In this document: positions 45,249-54,376 of the stretch, in pieces | Layout: every line of letters begins with the position of its first letter | Position numbering within the stretch: position 1 is the first letter of the stretch | Assembly (NCBI GenBank): GCA_002317155.1 | Contig: DCIR01000062.1 | Span: forward strand, 1-64,000 | Direction of reading: 5' to 3' | From: Lachnospiraceae bacterium UBA1721 | Lineage (GTDB): Bacteria > Bacillota > Clostridia > Lachnospirales > Lachnospiraceae | Length of the DNA: 64,000 bases | Position numbers and translations under genes: made by a program | The notes under the pieces: model-generated | Seen by the model: the letters and a program-made list of their open reading frames with translations, nothing else | Told to the model about the DNA's origin: nothing | Database searches by the model: none

Positions 45249-46418
45249 ATGATTCACGAGAAGTATTATGAACTTCAAAAGGAAGTGGACGAACTCACTT
45301 CACGTAAGAACAGTAAGTCAGCATTTTATAACGGAATATATGACAGATACGAGAATCCGGTGCTTACAAGAGAGATGATTCCCGTTACCTGGAAATATGA
45401 TATAGACAAGGATAGCAATCCCTATTTTATGGAGCGTCTTGGCGTTAATGCGACATTTAATTCCGGCGCAATATATTTGAAAGGAAAATATTATCTGGTT
45501 GCCCGTATAGAGGGCAATGACAGAAAGTCATTCTTCGGTGTGGCAGAGTCTGATAACGGTGTGGATGGATTTAAGTTTTGGGATTATCCGATTCTTTTGC
45601 CTGATACATGTCCCGAAGAAACCAATGTATACGATATGAGACTGACTCAGCATGAGGATGGATACATATACGGAGTATTCTGTTCCGAGAGTAAGGATAA
45701 GACCAGTAATGATTTGTCTGCAGCGGTTGCGGCAGCAGGTATTGTGAGAACAAAAGACTTAAAGAATTGGGAGAGGCTTGACAATCTGACAACACTGCGC
45801 AGTCCACAGCAGAGAAACGTGGTTTTGCATCCTGAATTTGTAAATGGTAAGTATGCATTTTATACAAGACCAATGGATGATTTTATCGAGACGGGAAGCG
45901 GCGGTGGAGTAGGTTTTGGATTGTGCGATGATATCGAGCATGCAGTGATAGATGAGGAGGTTATGACTTCTCTCAGAAAATATCATACTATTACTGAAGC
46001 GAAAAACGGTGCAGGTGCTACACCCATTAAGACTGACCGCGGATGGATTCATATCGCACACGGAGTAAGAAATACTGCGGCCGGACTCAGATATGTTATT
46101 TATGCGTTTGCCACAGATCTTAATGACCCTTCCAAGGTGATTGCAGAGCCCTCGGGAATGCTCATCGGACCAAGAGAAGGTGAGAGGGTCGGAGATGTTT
46201 CAAATGTTGTGTTCACCAACGGTGCGATAGTTAACGAGAAAAATGAAGTCTTTATTTACTATGCTTCATCAGACACAAGACTACATGTAGCTACTACTAC
46301 AATCGATAAGCTTGTTGATTATGTATTCAGCACACCCGAAGATCCCGGAAGAAGTGTTGAGTGCGTTGCACAAAGATGTGATATGATTAGAAAAAATCTT
46401 GAACTGCTTGCGAGGTAA
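45249..46418 (+). CDS. GH130 4-O-beta-D-mannosyl-D-glucose phosphorylase
   Basis: A 389-residue GH130_1 enzyme, recognised by [53 protein letters not shown] (catalytic Asp near 129) and [29 protein letters not shown]. It phosphorolyses mannosyl-glucose to mannose 1-phosphate and glucose, finishing glucomannan or mannobiose-epimerised substrates. AAGGGG sits before the ATG, two bases after the GH5 stop, so the two are co-transcribed. Confidence 0.92.
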   Translation: MIHEKYYELQKEVDELTSRKNSKSAFYNGIYDRYENPVLTREMIPVTWKYDIDKDSNPYFMERLGVNATFNSGAIYLKGKYYLVARIEGNDRKSFFGVAESDNGVDGFKFWDYPILLPDTCPEETNVYDMRLTQHEDGYIYGVFCSESKDKTSNDLSAAVAAAGIVRTKDLKNWERLDNLTTLRSPQQRNVVLHPEFVNGKYAFYTRPMDDFIETGSGGGVGFGLCDDIEHAVIDEEVMTSLRKYHTITEAKNGAGATPIKTDRGWIHIAHGVRNTAAGLRYVIYAFATDLNDPSKVIAEPSGMLIGPREGERVGDVSNVVFTNGAIVNEKNEVFIYYASSDTRLHVATTTIDKLVDYVFSTPEDPGRSVECVAQRCDMIRKNLELLAR

Positions 46419-46422
46419 ATAA

Positions 46423-47580
46423 ATGTTTGTATATCCTGACAATGAAGCACTTCAGTACAGTGGAAGAATTGATTTTGATGATAAAAAAGCTCCTGTAATG
46501 GTTTATGCGGGAAGCTTTGTTAAGGTGAGATTTACAGGAAATACCTGTAGAGTTAAGCTAGCCAACAAAAGGAACTGGGCCATTGATTCGATGGGAGTAA
46601 TCATTGATGGGGTTCAGGGAAAAATAATTCTTGCCGAAGACCAAGACGCTCATGAGTATGATCTTGTGGGTGATCTTATGGCGATTGAAGTTGATGCAGA
46701 GGATGGAACACTTACACTAGATGCTCCAATAAGTGTACTTGATGACGGCGAGCATGAGGTCATGCTGTTTAAGAGAATGGACGGTGGTGCACACTATGTA
46801 AGCTTCCTGGGATTTGAGTTTGATGACGATGCGATTCTCAGTAGACCTGAGGCTCTTCCTTCAAGACGAATTGAAGTTGTTGGTGACAGCGTATCCTGCG
46901 GAGAGGTGTCTGAAGCAGTTCATTGTGTTGCGATGTCTGATCCTGAAAATAATGATGGATTTTTCTCTAACAGCTGGTACTCTTATTCATGGCAGATAGC
47001 TAGAAGATTCGGAGCTGAATTGCATATTACCTCGCAGGGTGGAATCTCTTTATTCGACAAGACCGGATGGTTCAATGGACCGGATGATTTAAGAGGAGTG
47101 GAGAGCTGCTATGATAAGCTGGAATATAATCCTCCTCTTGGCGAGAAGCTTTATGATTGCTCATTATGGAAGCCTCAGGTAATAGTAGTGGCAATAGGAC
47201 AAAATGATGCTACACCTGTGGATATTATGAAGGATGATTATGACGGAGAGGCTGCTGCAAAATGGCGCGCTGGATATAAGCGCTTCCTGGAAAAACTTCA
47301 AAGTCTTTATGATGGAGTGACGATAATCTGCGCAACTACTCTTTTGATGCATGACCCCAATTGGGACAAGGCTATAGGGGAAGTGGTGGATGATATCAAT
47401 CGTGATATTATCGGCGATGTCAAAAATGATTTCGGCGTGAGCAGAAAAGCTGTGCATCACTTCATGTATAAGCGAAACGGAGCAGCTACGCCGGGACATC
47501 CTAGGATTCCTGAACACAATGAGATGGCTGAAGAACTCGGTGCATTTATCGAAGGTCTTGGCGATGATATCTGGAATTGA
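46423..47580 (+). CDS. CE2-type SGNH acetyl esterase, cytoplasmic
   Basis: A 385-residue esterase with an N-terminal beta-sandwich (residues 1-145) and an SGNH hydrolase domain. The nucleophile is Ser156 in VVGDSVSCG, IGQND supplies the block III Asn near 263, and the C-terminal His lies in GHPRIPEHNEMA. This two-domain layout is that of carbohydrate esterase family 2, whose members deacetylate xylan or mannan sugars, often at O-6. It starts four bases after the GH130 stop. No signal peptide, so it acts on imported acetylated oligosaccharides. Confidence 0.85.
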   Translation: MFVYPDNEALQYSGRIDFDDKKAPVMVYAGSFVKVRFTGNTCRVKLANKRNWAIDSMGVIIDGVQGKIILAEDQDAHEYDLVGDLMAIEVDAEDGTLTLDAPISVLDDGEHEVMLFKRMDGGAHYVSFLGFEFDDDAILSRPEALPSRRIEVVGDSVSCGEVSEAVHCVAMSDPENNDGFFSNSWYSYSWQIARRFGAELHITSQGGISLFDKTGWFNGPDDLRGVESCYDKLEYNPPLGEKLYDCSLWKPQVIVVAIGQNDATPVDIMKDDYDGEAAAKWRAGYKRFLEKLQSLYDGVTIICATTLLMHDPNWDKAIGEVVDDINRDIIGDVKNDFGVSRKAVHHFMYKRNGAATPGHPRIPEHNEMAEELGAFIEGLGDDIWN

Positions 47581-47617
47581 TGCCTGAATATTTAGAATTG
47601 ATTTGATGTATTCTAAG

Positions 47618-47839
47618 AGCAGATTCAGTGATAGAAGCTACGCGAGGACGTTACGGCGGACAGCTTAACTAAGCCACTTGCATCTACTACAAGCGTCGGT
47701 GCGCATCTGCCATCCGTGGCAGTGCGCACCTAAAATCAGCATCGTGCTGATTTTACGCTTTACGTATCGCAAGAGGCTAAGTACGCGAGTCCGCTCTCAC
47801 TTCGCTCCCTCGCCGTAGCAGTCTATCCCTGAATCTGCT
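47618..47839 (+). ncRNA. Candidate structured RNA or DNA element, domain 1 (multi-branched)
   Basis: Nested complementary segments close on one another. AGCAGATTCAG (47618-47628) pairs with CTGAATCTGCT (47829-47839), GATAGA with TCTATC, GCTACG with CGTAGC, CGAGG with CCTCG, GCGGAC (47656) with GTCCGC (47789), and GCC/CTTG with CAAG/GGC (47673-47680 with 47770-47777). Inside are two perfect hairpins: GGTGCGCA-t-CTGCCA with loop TCCG (47698-47730), and AAAATCAGCA with loop TCG (47732-47754). A T-run follows at 47859-47863. The stretch is richer in G+C than flanking genes and has no credible gene. It could be a structured RNA or a palindromic dispersed repeat. Confidence 0.5.
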
Positions 47840-47866
47840 GCCGTGAAATATAGAATCCTTTTTATA

Positions 47867-48113
47867 CAGGCTCAATCCGAGATATATCGCCTGCGTAGTT
47901 AAAGCGCACGGTGCAGATTCTTGGTTTCATCCGAAGTGGATCCGAAGCGAGGGCTGTTTTCCGAAACTGCCCTCGATAGTAACATCATTGTTCGAGTGAC
48001 CTCGCATCAGCGAGATCGCGAGTTGATGTTACGGTCGGTGGAACGCACGGAGGAATCCTTAGAAGATGCCCGTGTAGCGACCACGGAGCAGAGATATGCT
48101 CGGATTGAAGCTG
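47867..48113 (+). ncRNA. Candidate structured RNA or DNA element, domain 2
   Basis: CAATCCGAG (47873-47881) pairs with CTCGGATTG (48099-48107), extended outward by CAG-CT/AGCTG. Inside are GAGGGC-GTTT/AAAC-GCCCTC with a TCCG loop (47949-47974), GTAACATCA/TGATGTTAC (47979-47987 with 48024-48032) enclosing CTCGC/GCGAG (48001-48014), and CCGTG/CACGG (48070-48086). An open frame of 115 codons crosses it (47921-48268) but resembles no protein I know, has no ribosome site and overlaps the next gene. It is better explained by the structure. Confidence 0.45.
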
Positions 48114-48188
48114 TATCATTAATTGAAACTGTATTATTAACAGAAGCTTTATCAATAAGTCATATTATTTATTATCAAAGGGACTATA

Positions 48189-48227
48189 TAGGGGTAGATT
48201 GTCTCTATAAGACGGTCGCAGCCCCTA
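48189..48227 (+). other. Leader hairpin before the CE17-like gene
   Basis: TAGGGG (48189-48194) pairs with CCCCTA (48222-48227), enclosing GTCT/AGAC (48201-48213). It ends four bases before the GAGG ribosome site of the next gene, with no T-run, so it may modulate translation or message stability. Confidence 0.45.
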
Positions 48228-48240
48228 CAAGAGGTACACT

Positions 48241-49353
48241 ATGGAGATTGATTACAAGGAAGGAATAAAGAATGTAGGCAACACCGCCAGACTGCGCAAG
48301 GTGTTCGAGCGAGCTGCAAACGGTGAGAAGATAACAATAGCTTTTCTTGGAGGATCGATTACCCAGGGATCGCTCGCCAGCAAGCCTGAGCTTTGCTATG
48401 CAGCCAGAGTATTTGCATGGTGGAAGGAGACTTTTCCCAAGGCTGAATTTACATACATAAATGCGGGAATCGGCGCAACTGATTCTCAGTTTGGATGTGC
48501 CAGAGCTGCGGAGGATGTACTCAGCTATACTCCTGATGTTATCAGTGTAGAATATGCTGTTAATGATTCCAGCAACGAGCATTATCTCGAGACCTTTGAA
48601 GGTGTTGTGAGAAAGCTGTTGTCAGCACCGAATTTGCCCGCTGTATATACCTTTTACAACGTGTGCTATGATAACGGAGCCAGTGCGGAACTTCAGCATT
48701 CCAAGGTAGCACGACACTATAACATTCCTGCGTTTAGCATGCAGAGTACCATATACCCGTTGCTTCTAAGCGGTGATATTAAAAATCGTGACATCACACC
48801 CGATGATCTTCATCCCAATGATTTGGGACATCAGATGGTAGCGGATGTAATTACCTATGGTCTTAATAAATTCAGAGTATGTGACGTATGCAGTGATGTG
48901 CAGATTATAGCAACACTTCCCGCACCGATAACTGCTAATGCATATGAGGACAGTGTTCGTTTCCGTAATAAGAATGCAGATATTGTGGAAAATAGCGGAT
49001 GGACTCCTGATGAAAGCAGACAGGAAGTGATTACCGACATTTTTAAGAATGGCTGGACTGCTACTCAAAAGGGAGCTAAGATAGCCTTTAGGGTCAGTGG
49101 CTCATGCATCGGTGTTCAGTACAGAAGAACCATACAGCTTCCGGCGCCTGTGGCTGTGGCTAAGGTGGATGGTGAAGTCAAGGCAGTATTGGATGGCAAC
49201 TTTGATGAGACCTGGGGCGATAAGCTGTGCCTTGATACCCTTTTGGACCATGGTGCTGCCGGAGAACATATCGTGGAGATAGAGATTACAGAGGCACATG
49301 AAGAAGACGTGCTGCCAATGTATATCGTTAGTGTGATTGCATCAGGTAATTAG
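48241..49353 (+). CDS. CE17-like SGNH acetylmannan esterase
   Basis: A 370-residue esterase: nucleophile Ser39 in FLGGSITQG, VEYAVNDS near 105, catalytic Asp/His in DDLHPNDLGHQM (about 188-191), then a C-terminal beta-sandwich of about 150 residues resembling a carbohydrate-binding module. The layout matches the CE17 mannan esterase of Roseburia intestinalis, which removes O-2/O-3 acetyl groups and works together with a CE2 enzyme. Both families are here. GAGG lies before the ATG. No signal peptide. Confidence 0.85.
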   Translation: MEIDYKEGIKNVGNTARLRKVFERAANGEKITIAFLGGSITQGSLASKPELCYAARVFAWWKETFPKAEFTYINAGIGATDSQFGCARAAEDVLSYTPDVISVEYAVNDSSNEHYLETFEGVVRKLLSAPNLPAVYTFYNVCYDNGASAELQHSKVARHYNIPAFSMQSTIYPLLLSGDIKNRDITPDDLHPNDLGHQMVADVITYGLNKFRVCDVCSDVQIIATLPAPITANAYEDSVRFRNKNADIVENSGWTPDESRQEVITDIFKNGWTATQKGAKIAFRVSGSCIGVQYRRTIQLPAPVAVAKVDGEVKAVLDGNFDETWGDKLCLDTLLDHGAAGEHIVEIEITEAHEEDVLPMYIVSVIASGN

Positions 49354-49415
49354 TTGATGAAAGTGCGCTTGCATGCATGATGAATTGGATGAATAGATAA
49401 TGTTTTGGAGGTCGT

Positions 49416-50399
49416 TTGGCTGTGAATTCTGAGAATATATATGCGGAACCTTTATTCTTAAATCCCGTGCTTACACATAATATTTGGGGTGGAACCAGAC
49501 TTAGAGATGATTATGGGTATCAGGTGGAAGGAAATGATATCGGAGAGTGCTGGGGAATATCAGCTCATCCGAACGGAGAGGGTACTGTAAGAGGCGGAGC
49601 TTTTGACGGAAAAAAGCTTTCTGAGCTCTGGGAGACGAATCCCGAACTGTTTGGTAACGTTGGACCTGGGGGAGAGAGGCTTCTTCCTTATGACAGATTT
49701 CCGCTTCTCACCAAGATAATTGATGCCAAGGATGATTTGAGTATTCAGGTTCATCCTGATGATGAATATGCTGCCGAGCATGAAAATGGCTCATTCGGTA
49801 AGACTGAGTGCTGGTATGTACTTGACTGTGATGAAAACAGCAGCCTGGTAATCGGTCATAATGCTCAGAACAAAGATGAGTTGGAAGACATGATTAATAA
49901 CGGCAGATGGTCGGATTTTATCAGAGAGCTTCCTGTTAAGAAGGGTGATTTCCTTCAGATTGATCCAGGAACCGTACATGCAATCAAAGGCGGAGTCCTG
50001 ATTTTGGAGACCCAGCAAAACAGTGATATAACATATCGCGTATATGATTATGACAGACTGCAAAACGGTAAGCCCAGACAGCTTCATGTCAAGCAGAGCA
50101 TCGATGTGATAACCGTGCCTGCCAAGTCAGCAGAGGATAGTGTGAGACATTTTGCGGACACTGAAGTTAACAGTGTTGTGTGCATGTATGAATGCAAATA
50201 TTACAAGGTGTCAAAGATAAGTGTTCAGGGTTCGATGCAGTTTTGCCAGGACAATCCTTTCCTTGCTATGAGTATTCTTGACGGAGCTGGAAAAGTGAAC
50301 GGATTTGATGTAAAAAAAGGCGATCATTTAATCCTTCCGAATGCGGTAAAAAACGTTGAATTGACAGGTGATATGAGAATTATTGTGTCTACAATATAA
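49416..50399 (+). CDS. manA: Mannose-6-phosphate isomerase, class I
   Basis: A 327-residue cupin isomerase that converts mannose 6-phosphate to fructose 6-phosphate. Zinc-site motifs: SIQVHPDDEYA near 109, GKTECWYVLD near 128 and DPGTVHAIKGG near 185. N-terminal FLNPVLTHNIWGGTRLRDDYG is typical. The start is uncertain: TTG (used here) lies four bases after GGAGGT, and GTG at 49422 lies ten bases after it. As last gene of the sugar cluster it would feed mannose derived from mannose 1-phosphate into glycolysis. Confidence 0.92.
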   Translation: MAVNSENIYAEPLFLNPVLTHNIWGGTRLRDDYGYQVEGNDIGECWGISAHPNGEGTVRGGAFDGKKLSELWETNPELFGNVGPGGERLLPYDRFPLLTKIIDAKDDLSIQVHPDDEYAAEHENGSFGKTECWYVLDCDENSSLVIGHNAQNKDELEDMINNGRWSDFIRELPVKKGDFLQIDPGTVHAIKGGVLILETQQNSDITYRVYDYDRLQNGKPRQLHVKQSIDVITVPAKSAEDSVRHFADTEVNSVVCMYECKYYKVSKISVQGSMQFCQDNPFLAMSILDGAGKVNGFDVKKGDHLILPNAVKNVELTGDMRIIVSTI

Positions 50400-50480
50400 T
50401 AATGCGTGAAACGTTTTCTGATTTATCAAAAAATGGCGCTTTTTTTTGTGATAATTACAATTATATTGAGTGTAAAAAAA

Positions 50481-50489
50481 TGCTATAAT
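50481..50489 (+). promoter_or_regulatory. Extended -10 promoter of the chemoreceptor gene
   Basis: TGCTATAAT is an extended -10 element; no convincing -35 lies upstream. A GAAACGTTTTCT half-palindrome at 50408 lies in the same gap. Confidence 0.5.
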
Positions 50490-50637
50490 AACTCAACTGA
50501 AAAATTGGGTATATTGTAGCTTTTTTTATACCTCTAAATGCTATTAATTCAGATCTGAGTTTTATGGCGGATCTTAATCGAAAAACACTTCAAAAGCATC
50601 AGGTTCTGACAAAATAAATAGAATGGAGCAAGTGCGG

Positions 50638-52344
50638 ATGGGAATTGTTAAAGCAAAAAGAAAGAAGAAAAAGATTACTCTTAAATTTATCTTCCTCATG
50701 ATGTTGGTATCACTTTTTCCAATGACTGTTTTGGGAGTTTTGATCGGACTCATAGGATACAACGCAGCATGTAATGCAGCTGAGGGCGGTGAACTCGAGA
50801 AGGCTCAGGCCGTTGCGTATGAAATGAAGGAGTATTTTTCTACAATACTCGAGCTGAACGGTGACATTGATTATGATGACTACGCCGATCATGTATATGT
50901 AGAATCACTCCAGGAGTCACTCGGTATTGAACAGACTCTTTTCAAAGATAATAAGAGATTTGTATCTTCAATGAAGAATTCGGATGGCACCTATAACGAA
51001 GGAACAGCAATGGCCTTTGAGATTTGGGAGACTATCAAGACCGGTCAGGATTATAAGAGTGATTCAGTATATCATGGAGATACTAAGTATTTCGTATTCT
51101 ACACACCCATTTATACAGATGATACCAACACTACTATTTGGGGTGCTGCATATGCAGGTGTTGCAGAGGAACGTGTTAATGCGCGTGAGACAAAGGTACT
51201 CTCTCAGATTATGATAGCTTTAGGAAGCTTGTTTGTTGGCGTAGCTATTATTATGTGGTTTGTATCATTCTACTTCTACAAGACATTGAGAACACTTGCA
51301 GCAGATGCTACTACAATGTCAGAGGGTGTTCTTTCACAGCCTTTCGTAACCAAGTCATTTGTAGTCGAATTTATGGTTATTGGCGCTGCACTTGAAAAAC
51401 TCAGATTGCAGCTGTCTGGAACGGTTTCTTCGATTAGTGATACATCAGATAAGCTTGATAGCAGTGCTGTTACAGTTGATAACCTGTCAGGTGATTCTGC
51501 TACAAGTGCAGGTCAGATTTCACAGGCAGTTACAGAACTTACAGGTACTGCTCAGTCAATGGCTGAAAGCGTTCAGGAAGCTAACAATTCCGTTATGGAG
51601 ATGGGCAATTCACTCGATGTGGTTGCTGATAATGCAAAGAAAGCTTCAGAAGATGCAGAAGTCATGTATGAGATTAACAAGAAAGCTCTTCGTGACATGG
51701 GCACTGTTAAGGATAGTAATGAGCAGTCAGTTCAGGCTATCGTTGAAATCAACGGAAAGACTCAGGAATGTACAGAAGCTGTTGAGACAATTCGCTCAGC
51801 CGCAGATGTAATTAAGGAAATCGCAAGCCAGACCAATCTTCTTGCACTTAATGCTTCAATTGAGGCTGCACGTGCAGGAGAGGCAGGAAGAGGATTTGCG
51901 GTAGTTGCTGAAAATATCAGAAACCTTGCTGAACAGAGTAACAAGTCAGCACAGGAGATTGGTACTTCGGTTAACGATGTTATTGAGAAGGTTAATGTAT
52001 GTGCTGCAATGGCAGATGATGCTCAGGATATGATGCATCAGCAGCAGAAGCTTGTTGATGACGTATCTGAAGGCATGAATGAGCTTAGTGATGCTGTTAA
52101 GCGTGTTACCGATCAGATTGAAGCTATTACCGATGAGGTTAAGAATCTGGATAAGGCTAAGGATTCAGTTCTTGGTAACATCACTGATCTTTCAGCTATC
52201 GCAGAAGAGAATGCAGCTTCAGCAGAAGAGGTTACCGCAAGCATTGAGACAATTGCTACCGGTATCGCAGGAACCAAGGATGAATCAGGAGAAATGCGCC
52301 GCATTTCAGAACAGCTGGTTGAACAGCTCAAGTTCTTCAAGTAA
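50638..52344 (+). CDS. Methyl-accepting chemotaxis protein
   Basis: A 568-residue transmembrane chemoreceptor. A Lys-rich N-terminus leads to helix 1 (about 14-37), an extracellular sensor of about 150 residues (single-Cache-like), helix 2 (about 190-212), a HAMP segment and a long cytoplasmic coiled coil. The signalling hairpin tip [22 protein letters not shown] and the following [18 protein letters not shown] are canonical. There is no CheR/CheB-binding pentapeptide. The ATG chosen has GGAG nine bases upstream; the in-frame ATG at 50623 would precede that. Adjacent to the glycan cluster, but the ligand is unknown. Confidence 0.92.
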   Translation: MGIVKAKRKKKKITLKFIFLMMLVSLFPMTVLGVLIGLIGYNAACNAAEGGELEKAQAVAYEMKEYFSTILELNGDIDYDDYADHVYVESLQESLGIEQTLFKDNKRFVSSMKNSDGTYNEGTAMAFEIWETIKTGQDYKSDSVYHGDTKYFVFYTPIYTDDTNTTIWGAAYAGVAEERVNARETKVLSQIMIALGSLFVGVAIIMWFVSFYFYKTLRTLAADATTMSEGVLSQPFVTKSFVVEFMVIGAALEKLRLQLSGTVSSISDTSDKLDSSAVTVDNLSGDSATSAGQISQAVTELTGTAQSMAESVQEANNSVMEMGNSLDVVADNAKKASEDAEVMYEINKKALRDMGTVKDSNEQSVQAIVEINGKTQECTEAVETIRSAADVIKEIASQTNLLALNASIEAARAGEAGRGFAVVAENIRNLAEQSNKSAQEIGTSVNDVIEKVNVCAAMADDAQDMMHQQQKLVDDVSEGMNELSDAVKRVTDQIEAITDEVKNLDKAKDSVLGNITDLSAIAEENAASAEEVTASIETIATGIAGTKDESGEMRRISEQLVEQLKFFK

Positions 52345-52399
52345 TATGATGGATTCATCAAGTGAGCAATGGCTGATTAGTTATTTATTCAGCTGAATA

Positions 52400-52408
52400 T
52401 GGTATAAT
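52400..52408 (+). promoter_or_regulatory. Extended -10 promoter of pncB, overlapping a terminator
   Basis: TGGTATAAT has the extended -10 form, three bases before the terminator stem; the expected start point near 52415 lies within the 5' arm. The -35 region is weak. Confidence 0.45.
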
Positions 52409-52410
52409 AG

Positions 52411-52448
52411 ACCAAGGTGTCGGGACAGCACTCGGCACCTTGGTTTTT
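52411..52448 (+). terminator. Intrinsic terminator after the chemoreceptor gene
   Basis: ACCAAGGTG pairs with CACCTTGGT, extended inward by a G-U and a C-G pair, followed by TTTTT. Confidence 0.85.
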
Positions 52449-52492
52449 ACTGTAATTAGTAATTCTTTTTAATGTAATAAGGAGAATGTTAA

Positions 52493-53713
52493 ATGAGACT
52501 TAATCAGATTATTACCAGTCTGTTGGAGACAGATGCCTACAAGTTTTCTATGGGCCAGTGTATTTATCATCAGTTCTCTGATTATAAGACTACCTGGACC
52601 TTTAAGTGCAGAAATAGAGATGTTGTTTTTACTGCAGAAATGATTGATGAAATCAAGGAGCAGATTGCCGCGTATTGTAAGCTTCGTTTTAGCGAGGAGG
52701 AACTGGAATACCTTAACAAGATTGTATGGATTAAGGGCTCATATGTAGATTACCTCAGACTCTGGAAACCCAGATATGAGGATTTTGAGATCGTCAGTGA
52801 TGAGAATGAAAGCTGCGGAATGCGCATTGAGTGTAAGGGAACATGGCTCAATACATCAATGTATGAGATTCCTACTCTTGCAATCGTTAATGAAGTATAT
52901 TTCCGCATGGCATATGATTACGACGAGCTGATGGACAGCTTCAAGGAAAGATTGGATGAAAAGTATGACAAGCTCGTAAGCGGTGAGTACTGTATCGGTG
53001 CGTTTTCTGAGTTCGGTCTTCGCAGAAGACTTTCTGCAGAGGCACAGGAACTGGCGGTTAAAAAATTGGCTCAGCTTGCAGCTAACAAGGACTGCAGGTC
53101 GAAGTTTGTAGGTACTTCGAATGTTTTCCTTGCTAAACAGTTTGGAATTACTCCTGTAGGAACCATGGCTCACGAGTGGATTATGTGTACCGGTCAGGGT
53201 AATCACAAGCACAATCCTGCATACTCTAACTGGTATGCGCTTGACGCATGGGTTAAGGAATATGGAGTACTTAACGGAACAGCTCTTACTGATACTATCA
53301 CTACAGACTGTTTCCTCAGAGATTTCCAGCTTACTTATGCGACGCTGTTCAGCGGTGTGCGTCATGATTCCGGAGATCCGTTCGTATGGGGTGATAAGAT
53401 TATCGCTCACTATGAGCATCTTGGAATTGATTCAAAGACTAAGACTTTATTGTTCTCAGACAGCCTTGATTTTGATAGAGCTGATAAATTACTTAAGTAT
53501 TTTGAGGGAAGAGCCAAGGTCGCATTCGGAATCGGAACCTATCTTTCAAACGATACCAAGGTACCTGCGCTTAACATTGTTATGAAGACTACCAAGTGCA
53601 ATGGCATGGATGTAGCTAAGGTTTCAGATGTAGACGGTAAGGGTATGTGCAAAAATCCTGAGTATGTTGAGTATTTGCAGAGATGTATCGAATGGAGAAT
53701 GAAGCACGATTAA
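52493..53713 (+). CDS. pncB: Nicotinate phosphoribosyltransferase
   Basis: A 406-residue enzyme that converts nicotinate and PRPP to nicotinate mononucleotide, the salvage entry to NAD. Features: LLETDAYKFSMGQCIYHQF at the N-terminus, GAFSEFGLRRRLS near 165, GTMAHEWIMC with the phosphorylatable His near 226, SGVRHDSGDPFVWG near 285, and GIGTYLSND near 348. AAGGAG precedes the ATG. Followed by a NadD-like gene that would catalyse the next step. Confidence 0.93.
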   Translation: MRLNQIITSLLETDAYKFSMGQCIYHQFSDYKTTWTFKCRNRDVVFTAEMIDEIKEQIAAYCKLRFSEEELEYLNKIVWIKGSYVDYLRLWKPRYEDFEIVSDENESCGMRIECKGTWLNTSMYEIPTLAIVNEVYFRMAYDYDELMDSFKERLDEKYDKLVSGEYCIGAFSEFGLRRRLSAEAQELAVKKLAQLAANKDCRSKFVGTSNVFLAKQFGITPVGTMAHEWIMCTGQGNHKHNPAYSNWYALDAWVKEYGVLNGTALTDTITTDCFLRDFQLTYATLFSGVRHDSGDPFVWGDKIIAHYEHLGIDSKTKTLLFSDSLDFDRADKLLKYFEGRAKVAFGIGTYLSNDTKVPALNIVMKTTKCNGMDVAKVSDVDGKGMCKNPEYVEYLQRCIEWRMKHD

Positions 53714-53734
53714 AGCACAAATAATGAGGTCTTT

Positions 53735-54376
53735 ATGTTGAATGACAAAAAAGATACGGCAGTGCTGATAATGGGAACTTTTAATCCGATTACCAAAGCA
53801 CATGTGGCACTTGGAATCGGTGCAAAAGAAAAATTCCCCGAAGCAGACGTAATATATGTACCTTCAAATCTGTCATTTATGAAGGGATGGAAAAAAGTCG
53901 ATGATGATTTTATCAGCGACGATGAACGTATAGAGCTGATTCGTGAAAGTATATCCGATTATGCAGATTTCTCGGTTACAGATATTGAGATTACCGGTGT
54001 GTCCGACGGCAGAACCTATAACACTGTTCAGTTTATTAAAAAGAGCTATGAAAATGTAGTTATGGTAATGGGTATCGACAAGCTAAATGAGCTTGATCGC
54101 TGGTATAACGCTGAGCAGCTGTTTTCAGAGATACAGGTTCTTGTGTTTGGAAGAAACGGCGAGAATCTCGAGAGTATGATGACTGATTTTATCAGAAAGC
54201 ACAGAGATAATTTTAGGGATGCATCGATGCCGGAATGCTATGAATATATATCATCAACAGCGGTTAGAGATGCAGTTGGGGCAGATAAATTAAAAGAAAT
54301 AGAAAATGATGTTCCGGAGAAGGTATATTCATTTTTGATAAATAAAAGGGAGATAAACTATGAACACAATTCTTGA
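53735..54376 (+). CDS. NadD-like nicotinate-nucleotide adenylyltransferase
   Basis: A 213-residue nucleotidyltransferase of the HxGH superfamily. The nucleotide-binding motif reads GTFNPITKAH (residues about 14-23), where TxAH replaces the usual HxGH; the second motif ISSTAVR near 171 is intact. VMVMGIDKLNELDRWYNAEQL near 110 is typical of NadD. The gene lies 21 bases after pncB, which supports adenylation of nicotinate mononucleotide. GAGG precedes the ATG. It overlaps the next gene by 17 bases. A different nucleotide substrate remains possible. Confidence 0.75.
   Translation: MLNDKKDTAVLIMGTFNPITKAHVALGIGAKEKFPEADVIYVPSNLSFMKGWKKVDDDFISDDERIELIRESISDYADFSVTDIEITGVSDGRTYNTVQFIKKSYENVVMVMGIDKLNELDRWYNAEQLFSEIQVLVFGRNGENLESMMTDFIRKHRDNFRDASMPECYEYISSTAVRDAVGADKLKEIENDVPEKVYSFLINKREINYEHNS

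Noticed and set aside
47921..48268. 115-codon open frame on the plus strand
   Set aside because: It crosses the nested inverted repeats, has no ribosome site, runs into the CE17-like gene and resembles no protein I know. The open frame is better explained as a by-product of the structured element.
52856..53419. 187-codon open frame on the minus strand
   Set aside because: Antisense to conserved pncB sequence with no ribosome site or recognisable motif.
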